A stretch of DNA of 64,000 nucleotides from the NCBI RefSeq assembly GCF_030009775.1, contig NZ_JASCTH010000002.1, positions 124,001 through 188,000 of the forward strand, in the 5' to 3' direction. This stretch comes from Actinoplanes sandaracinus. GTDB taxonomy: Bacteria; Actinomycetota; Actinomycetes; Mycobacteriales; Micromonosporaceae. Below, piece by piece: positions 8,845-15,987 of this stretch (position 1 is the stretch's first letter; each line of letters opens with the position of its first letter). The translations under genes were made by a program, and so were the position numbers. The notes under the pieces were generated by a model that ran no database searches, was not told where the DNA came from, and saw nothing but the letters and a program-made list of their open reading frames with translations.

Positions 8845-10202
8845 GTGGGCCCCTGAGGGTCGGAGGGGAAGCGGACCGGGCCGCCCGGGTCGCCCTGACC
8901 TGGCTGGCCGAGCCCGGCAACCGGGCGGTGTGGACGCTCGTGGAGCAGTCCGGCGCGCCGGCCACCCTGGACCTCCTGCTCAGCGGCGACCTCCCGGACA
9001 CCCGCCTGCGCGCCGCCGTCGCCGCCCGAGCCACGGCCGGTGACGCCCGCCGGATCGCGGAGATCTCGCTGCGCCGGGCCGACCGGCTCGGCGCCCGCCT
9101 GGTGGTGCCCTCCGACGAGGAGTGGCCGGACCGCATCGCCGACCTGGCCACCCTGGAGATGGACACCGGCGGCCGGATCAACCAGGACACCCGTCCGCCG
9201 CTGTGCTTCTGGGTGCGCGGGGCGTGGCCACTCGGCGAGACGCTGGACCGGTCGGTCGCGATCGTCGGCGCGCGGGCGGCCACGAGCTACGGCACGCACG
9301 TCACCACCGACATGTCCTATTCGGTCAGCCGCGACGGGTGGACGGTGCTGTCCGGAGGAGCGTTCGGCATCGACGCCGCGGCTCACCGCGGGGCACTCGC
9401 CGCCGGCGGCCGCACCGTGGCCGTCCTCGCCTGCGGGGTCGACCGGCCCTACCCGGCCGGGAACTCGGCGCTGTTCGACCGGATCGCCGACACCGGCCTG
9501 CTGGTGAGCGAATGGCCGATCGGGGCCGAACCACTCCGGCACCGGTTCCTGATCCGGAACCGGGTCATCGCCGCGGCCACCGCCGGCACCGTCGTCGTCG
9601 AGGCCGCCGCACGCAGCGGCGCGACCCAGACGATGAGCCGGGTGCTGGCTCTGAACCGGCCGGCGATGGTCGTGCCCGGGCCGGTGACGTCGGCGATGTC
9701 GGTCGGGTGCCACGAGATCCTGCGGAGCAGCCCGGCCGCGCGTGTCGTCACCAACGCCGACGAGGTGCTCGAAGAGGTCGGCCGGATCGGCGAATACCTC
9801 ACCGAGCCGCCGCGCGGGCCGGAACACCGGCGCGACCAGCTCGACGAGGAGGCGGCGCTGGTCCTGGAGGCGCTCCCGCCGAACGGATCGTCCACTCCGG
9901 AACAGCTCGCGGCCGAGGCACGGCTCGGGCTGCGTACGGTGCTGCGGCGTCTGTCGCTTCTGGAGACCGCGGGACTGGTGGTGCGTACCGCGGACGGGGT
10001 CTCGCTCGCTCGCAACCTCGCGCCCGGCCGTACTCCGCGCTCCGCTGCCGACCGCACTCCACACTCCGTTGCCGACCGCACGCCGCGCTCCGATCCCGGC
10101 CGCGTTCCCGGAAGTGCCCCCGGCCGCGAGCCGGGACCTACTTCCGGATCCGCTTCCGACCGGGTTCCTGAGCCGGGGCGAAATCGGCATGATGCCGACT
10201 GA
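8841..10202 (+). CDS. dprA: DNA-processing protein DprA
   Basis: Single-stranded-DNA-binding protein that protects incoming DNA and loads RecA during transformation; in actinomycetes its physiological role is less defined. The Rossmann-like core carries VAIVGARAATSYG, SGGAFGIDAAAHRG near residue 171 and RFLIRNRVIAA near 235. A winged-helix DprA domain follows (about residues 333-390, LRTVLRRLSLLETAGLV). The last 60 residues are a low-complexity tail of imperfect 8-residue units (RTPRSAAD, RTPHSVAD, RTPRSDPG and similar), unusual for DprA. The start is the ATG at 8841, coupled to the leader ORF; a GTG at 8832 is in frame but less convincing. Length 453 residues. Confidence 0.93.
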   Translation: MSGPLRVGGEADRAARVALTWLAEPGNRAVWTLVEQSGAPATLDLLLSGDLPDTRLRAAVAARATAGDARRIAEISLRRADRLGARLVVPSDEEWPDRIADLATLEMDTGGRINQDTRPPLCFWVRGAWPLGETLDRSVAIVGARAATSYGTHVTTDMSYSVSRDGWTVLSGGAFGIDAAAHRGALAAGGRTVAVLACGVDRPYPAGNSALFDRIADTGLLVSEWPIGAEPLRHRFLIRNRVIAAATAGTVVVEAAARSGATQTMSRVLALNRPAMVVPGPVTSAMSVGCHEILRSSPAARVVTNADEVLEEVGRIGEYLTEPPRGPEHRRDQLDEEAALVLEALPPNGSSTPEQLAAEARLGLRTVLRRLSLLETAGLVVRTADGVSLARNLAPGRTPRSAADRTPHSVADRTPRSDPGRVPGSAPGREPGPTSGSASDRVPEPGRNRHDAD

Positions 10203-10234
10203 TCGGGCAGCCGGCGTCGACGTGGCGGCATGGT

Positions 10235-10303
10235 GGTGGCCGGCCCGTCGTAAGGCCAGGCCGTCGCGAAGCGACGACCGGCCCGGGCCGGTCCACGGCC
10301 ACC
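10235..10303. terminator. Nested hairpin between convergent dprA and the HTH gene
   Basis: Three nested stems are visible: GGTGGCC (10235-10241) with GGCCACC (10297-10303), GGCCCG (10242-10247) with CGGGCC (10284-10289), and the inner perfect hairpin CGTCGC-GAA-GCGACG (10262-10276). The position between converging genes suggests a bidirectional terminator. Confidence 0.6.
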
Positions 10304-10319
10304 GACGTGACCGGACGAA

Positions 10320-10529
10320 TCAGTCCTCGGACTCGTCCAGATCTCGTCGGTGGACCTTCATCCAGGCCTCGACGTCCTCCGTCAGCCATACCTTGCCCTG
10401 GGCCAGGTCGGCTACCGGCTTCGGAAAATCGGCACGGCTGGTGATCTGGTACGCCCGCTGCCGGCTGACTCCGCCGAGACGGATGCGAATCTCGTGCGCG
10501 CCCATGAGGCGGATCGGCTTCACTCCCAC
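10320..10529 (-). CDS. Small helix-turn-helix (AlpA/MerR-like) DNA-binding protein
   Basis: A 69-residue protein with a winged-helix/HTH of the excisionase or AlpA type. MGAHEIRIRLGGVSRQRAY forms the helix-turn-helix, followed by a wing-like FPKPVADLAQGKVWLTEDVE and AWMKVHRRD. Such proteins act as small regulators, often near mobile or variable loci. The start is uncertain: GTG at 10529, GTG at 10523 or ATG at 10505 are all in frame, and the domain begins at the ATG. It is divergently transcribed from the small gene at 10613. The intervening 80 bp carry spaced repeats that could be its own operators. Confidence 0.72.
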   Translation of the reverse strand: MGVKPIRLMGAHEIRIRLGGVSRQRAYQITSRADFPKPVADLAQGKVWLTEDVEAWMKVHRRDLDESED

Positions 10530-10549
10530 ATGATCGACCGTAGGCGCGG

Positions 10550-10601
10550 GACTATTAGTCGATAATCAACTTGATAGGAGACAGCTAGTCCGTAGTCAAC
10601 T
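10550..10601. promoter_or_regulatory. Paired 16-bp repeats in the divergent HTH/10613 promoter region
   Basis: The word TAGTC-N5-TCAACT occurs at 10556-10571 and again at 10586-10601, exactly 30 bp apart, about three helical turns. The first copy also overlaps the palindrome GACTATTAGTC (10550-10560). Further GACTAG words lie at 10615-10620 and 10630-10635. The location between divergent genes, one encoding an HTH protein, suggests operator sites. Binding by that protein is inference. Confidence 0.45.
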
Positions 10602-10612
10602 AAGGTGGTCTC

Positions 10613-10996
10613 ATGACTAGAAGTCGCCGGACTAGCGGTCCGGTCCCCTTCCATCCGAACCATCGACGCGACTGGCGGAGCCTGTGGCGGCGCTGCATAT
10701 GCGGGCTTCCGGCCCCCTGCATCGACCGTGTTCCGCCCGCGCCTCCGGCGCCCTATCCACCCCACGACTCACCCGTCTTTGACCAGGTGACACAGGGTCG
10801 CCGAGGCGTCTACCGGTCGCGTGCCGCCCTCCCCGGCGCTGACGGGTCTCCCGCCTCCGCCGGCGGAGCCACCCCGTCCCGGGCAGCTGATCCGGACTCC
10901 AGTGTGGGCCGCGCCGGCCGCCTCACACCGGCCCAGCAGCACCGCGCCACCCAGGGCGCTCGGCGACGCTATCGCCGCCAACCTCGCAGCCATTGA
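10613..10996 (+). CDS. Conserved small basic protein with a CxCGxxxxC motif, unknown function
   Basis: A 127-residue Arg/Pro-rich protein beginning MTRSRRTSGPVPFHPNHRR, with a Cys cluster CICGLPAPC near residue 28 and a C-terminal GRAGRLTPAQQHRA segment. I recall similar small proteins in Micromonosporaceae, usually beside a protein like the next one, but no function is known to me. The Cys pattern could bind a metal. The ATG at 10613 has AAGGTGG upstream. It is divergent from the HTH gene and 41 bp before the next gene, probably in an operon with it. Confidence 0.6.
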   Translation: MTRSRRTSGPVPFHPNHRRDWRSLWRRCICGLPAPCIDRVPPAPPAPYPPHDSPVFDQVTQGRRGVYRSRAALPGADGSPASAGGATPSRAADPDSSVGRAGRLTPAQQHRATQGARRRYRRQPRSH

Positions 10997-11037
10997 CGTC
11001 CCGTGCCCGACCGGCCGATCACTTTCGGGGGAATCGT

Positions 11038-11385
11038 TTGTCCACGGCACCGGAGCCCGAGCATCTGCCCGACCGTCCGCACTGGCGCTGCCGGGTCTGC
11101 GACCAGCCCTGGCCCTGCCCCGAGTCCCAGGCGAGCCTCCTCGATGAGTACCGCGCCTACCCATCACTTCTGAAGATCTATCTCTCCGCCCAGATGTACG
11201 AGGCCCTCGACGACTTCACCGCCTATGGCGGTGTTCCGCCGCTGAACCTCTACGAGCGTTTCCTCTCCTGGGCCAGAAACCGCTCCGCCTCAGGCGACCC
11301 CTCCGTCACCCACCACTCCCCCGAGAGCCGCTCTCCGCCATGCCCCTCTTCGGACAGCCCTTCCTCCGGCCCTCGCAGCCTCTGA
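11038..11385 (+). CDS. Conserved hypothetical protein with HWRCRVCDQPWPC motif
   Basis: The TTG at 11038 lies 6 bases after GGGGGA and gives a 115-residue protein. Its core, HWRCRVCDQPWPCPESQ (residues about 15-31) followed by LLDEYRAYPSLLKIYL and LYERFLSWARN, matches a small family I remember from Micromonosporaceae, often paired with an upstream Arg/Pro-rich protein. The family is sometimes labelled flavin reductase in databases without clear support. Three Cys in CxxC...C spacing may bind metal. The last 30 residues are Ser/Pro-rich and unconserved. A TTG at 10993 is also in frame but has no ribosome binding site. Confidence 0.6.
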   Translation: MSTAPEPEHLPDRPHWRCRVCDQPWPCPESQASLLDEYRAYPSLLKIYLSAQMYEALDDFTAYGGVPPLNLYERFLSWARNRSASGDPSVTHHSPESRSPPCPSSDSPSSGPRSL

Positions 11386-11813
11386 CTGCCGCTCTCCGGC
11401 ACACCGCTCCTGCCACCGCCACAGCCTCGACCGCCACCACTGCACCCACTGCCGCGACCCGCCGGCACGCCGCTCCTAGGACAGTCGCTCGTCCAGGCGC
11501 TATAGCTGACTGGCCCTCGCGGACAGCTCCTTCCTCTGCTCGTCATAGAGAGCCGCCGTCAATCACTGCGACATCGGGCGCCCGGCCTGCGACCACCACA
11601 CCCGCAGCGCTAGCCCGGCCAGCGAAAGCCCTCCTGCCAACCGAACTGCCTGGATCCGCACATGCAGCAGGAACTAGGGCGGCAATCCCCTCCCACACTC
11701 CTCCCCGGACCGGCACCCCCACTCGGCAACGTCCGTCCGCCTGGACTTGCGACCATCCATGCCGTGCCCCGCCCCGCACCTCGAAACCTCTGGGTCTGCA
11801 GCCACATACCCAC
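11386..11813. other. Gene-poor spacer left of the IS256 element
   Basis: Pyrimidine-rich plus strand, similar in character to the spacer at 8369-8799. Open frames crossing it run into the insertion sequence and show no domain. I see no gene, tRNA or clear regulatory site. Confidence 0.5.
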
Positions 11814-11821
11814 GCTCAGAT
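11814..11821. repeat. Left target-site duplication of the IS256 element
   Basis: GCTCAGAT immediately outside the left terminal inverted repeat; an identical copy lies immediately outside the right end (13229-13236). Confidence 0.9.
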
Positions 11822-13228
11822 GGTCACGTCCACTGAAGTGGTGTATGACCTGGACTTTCGGGGATGAAAGAGGCGGCCACCGCAGATCCTTCGGATTGTC
11901 TGACGATCAGAAGGAGAGACCTGCGATGGCCGCAACAGAGAGTTTGAACCTGGCCGGGCTGCTGGGCGAGCATCTGGAATCGGCGAGCCCTGATGTACTG
12001 CGGGCGATGGTGAAAACGTTCGCCGACGCGTTGATGTCCGCCGAGGCCGACGCGCTGTGCGGCGCCGGTTACGGCGAACGCTGCGTCGAGCGGACGAACT
12101 CGCGTAACGGCTACCGGCCACGGGAGTGGGACATCCGGGCCGGCACCATCGATCTGGCGATTCCGAAGCTGCGGTCCGGCAGCTACTTCCCGGACTGGCT
12201 GCTGGAACACCGGCGGCGGGCCGAGCAGGCTCTGGTCAGTGTGGTCGCCACCAGCTATCTGCTCGGGGTGTCGACGCGGCGGATGGAGAAGCTGGTCGAG
12301 CAACTCGGCGTCAAGTCGCTGTCGAAGTCGCAGGTCTCGGAGATGGCCCGGCATCTGGACGCCCAGGTCGAGGCGTTCCGTAACCGGCCGTTGGACGCCG
12401 GTCCGTACACGTTCGTGTGGACCGACGCCCTGGTCATCAAGGTCCGTGAGCACGGCCGCATCGTGAACGTGCACGCGCTGGTAGCGGTCGGCGTCAACGT
12501 CGACGGCGGCCGGGAGGTCCTCGGTCTCGACGTCGCCAGCGACGAGGACGGCGCCGGCTGGCTGGCGTTTCTCCGGTCGCTGACGGCCCGGGGCTTGTCC
12601 GGTGTCCGCCTGGTCATCTCCGATGCCCACCGCGGTCTGGTCGGTGCGATCGGCGCTGCGCTGCCCGGCGCGCAGTGGCAGCGTTGTCGCACTCACTACC
12701 TGCGCAACCTGCTGGCGAAGGTCCCGAAGAGTGCGCAGCCGTGGGTCGCCACCCTGGTCCGCACGATCTTTGACCAGCCCGATGCCACCGCGGTCCATGC
12801 ACAGTTTGAGCGGGTCCTCGACTCGATCGAGCAGAAGTTCCCGGACGCGGCTGAGCACCTTGACGACGCCCGCGCCGACCTGTTGGCCTTCACCAGCTTT
12901 CCGCGGGAGTTGTGGCGGCAGATCTGGTCGAACAATCCACAGGAACGGTTGAACAAGGAGATCCGCCGCCGCACCGACGTCGTCGGGATCTTCCCGAACC
13001 GCGACGCGATTATCCGCCTCGTCGGCGCGGTCCTGGCCGAACAGACCGACGAATGGGTCGAAGGCCGCCGCTACATGGGCCTGGAGATTCTCGCCAAAGC
13101 CCGGCTGGCCAGCATCGATACCACACAGCACGACACCGGAATCATCGAGACAACCGCAGTCGCCGCATAAGATCAACACACACGGATCAGCGCTGGCCGC
13201 CTCTTACACCACGCCAGCGGACGTGACC
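11822..13228 (+). mobile_element. IS256-family insertion sequence, 1407 bp, apparently intact
   Basis: The element is bounded by terminal inverted repeats GGTCACGTCC-A-CTG-AA-GTGGTGTA (11822-11845) and its complement at 13205-13228, which match at 21 of 24 positions. Perfect 8-bp target duplications (GCTCAGAT) flank both ends, matching the 8-9 bp known for IS256. One full transposase gene lies inside. Internally, both ends share AAGAGGCGGCCA, directly adjoining the repeat on the right but displaced by about 22 bp on the left (11846-11867), so the ends are asymmetric. Intact repeats, duplications and gene suggest a fairly recent insertion. The interrupted DNA is non-coding. Confidence 0.93.
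11926..13170 (+). CDS. IS256-family transposase
   Basis: A 414-residue DDE transposase. The N-terminal part holds LMSAEADALCGAGYGER and RNGYRPREWDIRAGTIDLAI, typical of the family. The catalytic triad is recognisable: Asp in FVWTDALVIKV near residue 165, Asp in LVISDAHRGL near 230, and Glu in QERLNKEIRRRTDVVGIF near 345. The ATG at 11926 follows AAGGAG (11911-11916) by nine bases. The frame is open further upstream, but that part runs beyond the IS end and is not part of the gene. It is complete, with no frameshift or internal stop, so the element may be active. Confidence 0.95.
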   Translation: MAATESLNLAGLLGEHLESASPDVLRAMVKTFADALMSAEADALCGAGYGERCVERTNSRNGYRPREWDIRAGTIDLAIPKLRSGSYFPDWLLEHRRRAEQALVSVVATSYLLGVSTRRMEKLVEQLGVKSLSKSQVSEMARHLDAQVEAFRNRPLDAGPYTFVWTDALVIKVREHGRIVNVHALVAVGVNVDGGREVLGLDVASDEDGAGWLAFLRSLTARGLSGVRLVISDAHRGLVGAIGAALPGAQWQRCRTHYLRNLLAKVPKSAQPWVATLVRTIFDQPDATAVHAQFERVLDSIEQKFPDAAEHLDDARADLLAFTSFPRELWRQIWSNNPQERLNKEIRRRTDVVGIFPNRDAIIRLVGAVLAEQTDEWVEGRRYMGLEILAKARLASIDTTQHDTGIIETTAVAA

Positions 13229-13236
13229 GCTCAGAT
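13229..13236. repeat. Right target-site duplication of the IS256 element
   Basis: GCTCAGAT, identical to the copy at 11814-11821, directly after the right inverted repeat. Confidence 0.9.
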
Positions 13237-13460
13237 CGCCCAGGTTGGCAGCCCTCGCAATGTGGCACCACTAACCGCCCACCGAAGGCACGAAGCGGAC
13301 AGGACCGTCGGACAACGCGGACGGGACCGTCGGACGCAGACGCGGCGACACACTAGGCACGGGCACAGAAACAGGCACGGGGTCACACCGGCATGGGATG
13401 CGGTGATGCGTCAAGCACATGGCCGACAGCGCGTCAGGCACCGGCGCTATGTCCCACCAG

Positions 13461-13853
13461 ACGCAGACTCGGCGTCCCACCAAACGCGAACGCGGCGATG
13501 CGTTAGGCGCGAGAGCGGCGACACCAGACGCAGAACCGACGACACACCAAACACCGGCACAGGGTCACACCGGCACGGGGTCACACCGGCACGGGCACGG
13601 CGATGCGTCAGGCCCGGAAGCGGCCACACCAGACACAGAACCGACGACACACCAAGCACCGGCACGGGTGCGGCGACGCATCCAGCCCAGGAGCGGCGAC
13701 ACTAGACACAGAACCGACGACACACCAAGCACCGGCACGGGTGCGGCGACGCATCCAGCCCAGGAGCGGCGACACTAGACACAGAACCGACGACACACCA
13801 AACACCGGCATGGGTGCGGCGACGCGTCGAGCCCGCGAGCGGTAACACACCAG
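13461..13853. repeat. Tandem repeat array, 73-bp unit
   Basis: Two copies are identical (13633-13705 and 13706-13778); each begins ACACAGAACCGACGACACAC and ends GAGCGGCGACACTAG. A third, diverged copy starts at 13779. Earlier relatives start at 13461 (67 bp) and 13528 (about 105 bp, carrying an extra block of CACACCGGCACG words). More degenerate versions extend on both sides, from about 13330 to 13890. As 73 is not a multiple of 3, the array cannot encode a repeated peptide. There are no unique spacers, so it is not CRISPR. Confidence 0.85.
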
Positions 13854-14053
13854 AGGCAGGCCCGGCGGCACACTAAGCACCGGCACGGGGGTGTCCGGCC
13901 ACGGGCGCACGGTGGCAGCCGGTCCGACCTCTGCTGACCTGGTCGTGAGCAGTGCCTCGAGCGGACCGAGGCCGCACTTACGAACAGGCGGCAGAGCCGG
14001 CCAGATCCACCCCGGTCCGGTTGCTTCCCGGGAACGCGACCGCCTTCGCCAGT

Positions 14054-14130
14054 AGTCGATCTGCTCGCCGTGCGAATCCGCGGTCAAAACGGACCTGAAA
14101 CAGCGCTTCCGCACGGCCAGCAGATCGACT
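14054..14130. repeat. Long inverted repeat, 21-bp arms, 35-nt loop
   Basis: The left arm (14054-14074) starts AGTCGATCTGCTCGCC; the right arm (14110-14130) is its complement with one mismatch (20 of 21). The hairpin is about 115 bp past the 3' end of the minus-strand flavin-fold gene at 14247-14708, so it could be a terminator, but it is much longer than the other terminators here. Confidence 0.75.
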
Positions 14131-14246
14131 CACCCGGAAGCCAACGGGAGCGAGGTTACTGTCGCGTGCACACCGTTACCGAGGCACTCCCCCGGACACG
14201 GGCTCACACCGGCACGAGATCACACCGGCACGAGAGCGGCGGTGGG

Positions 14247-14708
14247 TCAGGCGCGGGAGCGGCGGCGGTAGCCGCGACCGGCGTGCCACGACTCGATGAC
14301 CAGGTGGTCGGCGGGGGTGCCGACGTAGGTGAGTGCCACCTCCTCGATGTCGATCCGGAAGAAGGCGGCACCGGAGTGTGGGCTGCCGGGCGGGGGTGGG
14401 ACCTCGATCGCGCGGCCCGAGAGCTTGGCGTCGCCCGGACCGCTCGACGGGTCGCCGGCCGGTGGCTCAAGAGTGGGGCTGTGCATGGCGATGCGAGGGT
14501 CACGGCGGAGGTCCAGCAGCTTCATCGCGCCGGGCATCGAGCCGAGGGTGACCTCGCCGTCGACGAACTGGGCCTCGGACGCGCTGATCCGAGGTGAGCC
14601 GTCTCGGCGGAGCGTCGCGATGGTCTTGTTGGTGCCGGCCTCGAAGAGGGCCCGCACACGGGCCGCGAACTCGGGGGCGTCCTGCTCGATTTCCTGCCAG
14701 CGTGCCAT
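14247..14708 (-). CDS. Pyridoxamine 5'-phosphate oxidase-like (FMN/F420 split-barrel) protein
   Basis: A 153-residue protein of the PNPOx-like split-barrel superfamily, which binds FMN or F420 and reduces varied small substrates. Characteristic strands are TNKTIATLRRDGSPRISAS near residue 27, VDGEVTLGSM, and LRRDPRIAMHSP near 75. HLVIESWHAGRGYRRR lies at the C-terminus. The ATG at 14708 begins MARWQEIEQDAPEFAA; no strong ribosome binding site is visible and an AT-rich stretch lies just upstream, so transcription may start very close to the ATG. It is divergent from xerC. The true cofactor and substrate cannot be told from sequence. Confidence 0.8.
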   Translation of the reverse strand: MARWQEIEQDAPEFAARVRALFEAGTNKTIATLRRDGSPRISASEAQFVDGEVTLGSMPGAMKLLDLRRDPRIAMHSPTLEPPAGDPSSGPGDAKLSGRAIEVPPPPGSPHSGAAFFRIDIEEVALTYVGTPADHLVIESWHAGRGYRRRSRA

Positions 14709-14781
14709 GCGACAGACGCTAGACCCGGGGTACGACATAAATTCTTGACCAGGCACCTCTCCTGATGGACGGTCTGAGGCG

Positions 14782-15969
14782 ATGCGAATTCGTGAACTGC
14801 ATGAGCGGCTGCCCGCAGCCCTGCGCGAGGCCGTCGACGAGTTCGGCCGCCATCTCGCGGTGGTGGAGGGGCGTTCGGAGCACACCGTCCGGGCGTACGT
14901 CGGGGATGTCGTGTCCCTGTTGGACCATGCGGCCTTCGAGGGGCGGGCGACCGTCGCCGAGCTGGACATCACGGTTCTCCGAGGGTGGCTCGCCGCCCGG
15001 ATGGGTTCCGGCGCGGCCCGGTCCTCGCAGGCGCGGCGTGCCGCGGCGGCGCGGGCCTTCACCGGATGGGCACACCGCACGGGCCGCTCCCCCGAGGATC
15101 CGGGCGCCCAACTGGCCAGCCCACATGCCCACCGGAGCCTTCCGACCGTGCTGCGCGCCGACCAGGCGGCCAGCCTGATGGCCGCGGCCCGGCCCGCCAG
15201 CGGTCCGAGTAACGAACAGGCAGCCGGGCCCACCCCACGCCCGAAGAACGAGCAGGCAGCCGGACCCGCCGGAGGCCCGAAGGGCGCACGGGACGACAGC
15301 GCGCCCGGCGAAGCGGCCACAGCAGGCGACACCCGGGAGCGCGAGACACCCCGAAGCGCCGGACCTGGGAGCGACCGCCAGGACGGCGTCGCACGCGAGG
15401 CGCGGACACGTATGGACGACGCATGCGAGGACGGGACGAGGGAAGGCGAGACGCCGGGTGGTGACGGCCTGGCGATCCGGGACCGGGCCGTCCTCGAACT
15501 GCTCTACGCGACCGGCGTACGCGTCAGCGAACTCTGCGCCCTCAATCGCGCCGACGTGGACCATGCCCGGCAGGTCGTCCGGGTCTTCGGCAAGGGCGCC
15601 AAGGAACGGGCCGTCCCCTTCGGGCATCCGGCGAGGCGGGCCCTCGACGACTGGCTGCGCCTGGGCCGCCCGGAGCTGGCGAACCGTTCCAGCCGCGACG
15701 CCCTGTTCCTCGGGGCGAGGGGCGGCCGGCTGCAGGCGACAGTGGTCCGGCGGATCGTCGCGAACGCGGCCCGTGCGGCGGGGCTTCCGCACACCAGCCC
15801 GCACGATCTGCGGCACTCGGCGGCGACGCATCTGCTCGACGGCGGCGCGGATCTGCGTGCCGTGCAGGAGTTGCTCGGGCACAGTTCTCTGGCGAGCACC
15901 CAGATCTACACCCATGTGTCGACCGAGCGGCTGCGTGCGGCGTTCAAGCAGGCTCATCCCCGGGCCTGA
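14782..15969 (+). CDS. xerC: Tyrosine recombinase XerC with an unusual linker insertion
   Basis: Site-specific recombinase that, with XerD, resolves chromosome dimers at dif. The core-binding domain spans residues 1-135 (HTVRAYVGDVVSLLDHA) and the catalytic domain about 228-390. Catalytic residues are seen: Arg in ATGVRVSELCAL, Lys in GKGAKERAVPFG, H-x-x-R in HDLRHSAATHLLDGG, the later His in LGHSSLASTQIY, and the nucleophile Tyr in IYTHVS. The length of 395 residues exceeds the usual 300 because about 90 low-complexity residues (139-227, with twice NEQAAGP and many charged or Gly residues) separate the domains. ATG start with GAGG close upstream. It is divergent from the split-barrel gene. 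Confidence 0.92.
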   Translation: MRIRELHERLPAALREAVDEFGRHLAVVEGRSEHTVRAYVGDVVSLLDHAAFEGRATVAELDITVLRGWLAARMGSGAARSSQARRAAAARAFTGWAHRTGRSPEDPGAQLASPHAHRSLPTVLRADQAASLMAAARPASGPSNEQAAGPTPRPKNEQAAGPAGGPKGARDDSAPGEAATAGDTRERETPRSAGPGSDRQDGVAREARTRMDDACEDGTREGETPGGDGLAIRDRAVLELLYATGVRVSELCALNRADVDHARQVVRVFGKGAKERAVPFGHPARRALDDWLRLGRPELANRSSRDALFLGARGGRLQATVVRRIVANAARAAGLPHTSPHDLRHSAATHLLDGGADLRAVQELLGHSSLASTQIYTHVSTERLRAAFKQAHPRA

Positions 15970-15987
15970 CGTCGTACGATCCACAGC

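Larger units (their letters stand above)
13237..14246. other. 1-kb non-coding repeat-rich region
   Basis: No gene is supported. The DNA is built largely from related words: many copies of CACACCGGCAYG (for example near 13385, 13564, 13580, 14204 and 14219), the tandem array at 13461-13853, and a long inverted repeat at 14054-14130. Frames open across it encode Thr/Arg/His/Gly-rich sequence that shifts frame between repeat copies. Confidence 0.6.

Noticed and set aside
11662..11925. Upstream extension of the transposase frame
   Set aside because: It begins outside the left inverted repeat and target duplication of the IS; the ATG at 11926 with AAGGAG is the real start.
13419..13778. 119-residue ORF in the repeat region
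   Set aside because: It follows the 73-bp repeats, which change frame at each copy, so the peptide is not conserved between copies; composition is low-complexity and no ribosome binding site is seen.
13461..13853. CRISPR array
   Set aside because: Repeats are contiguous and of variable length with no unique spacers, and no cas gene is present.
14054..14130. Integron attC site
   Set aside because: The long hairpin has no attC core triplets, and no integron integrase is present; xerC here is the chromosomal type.
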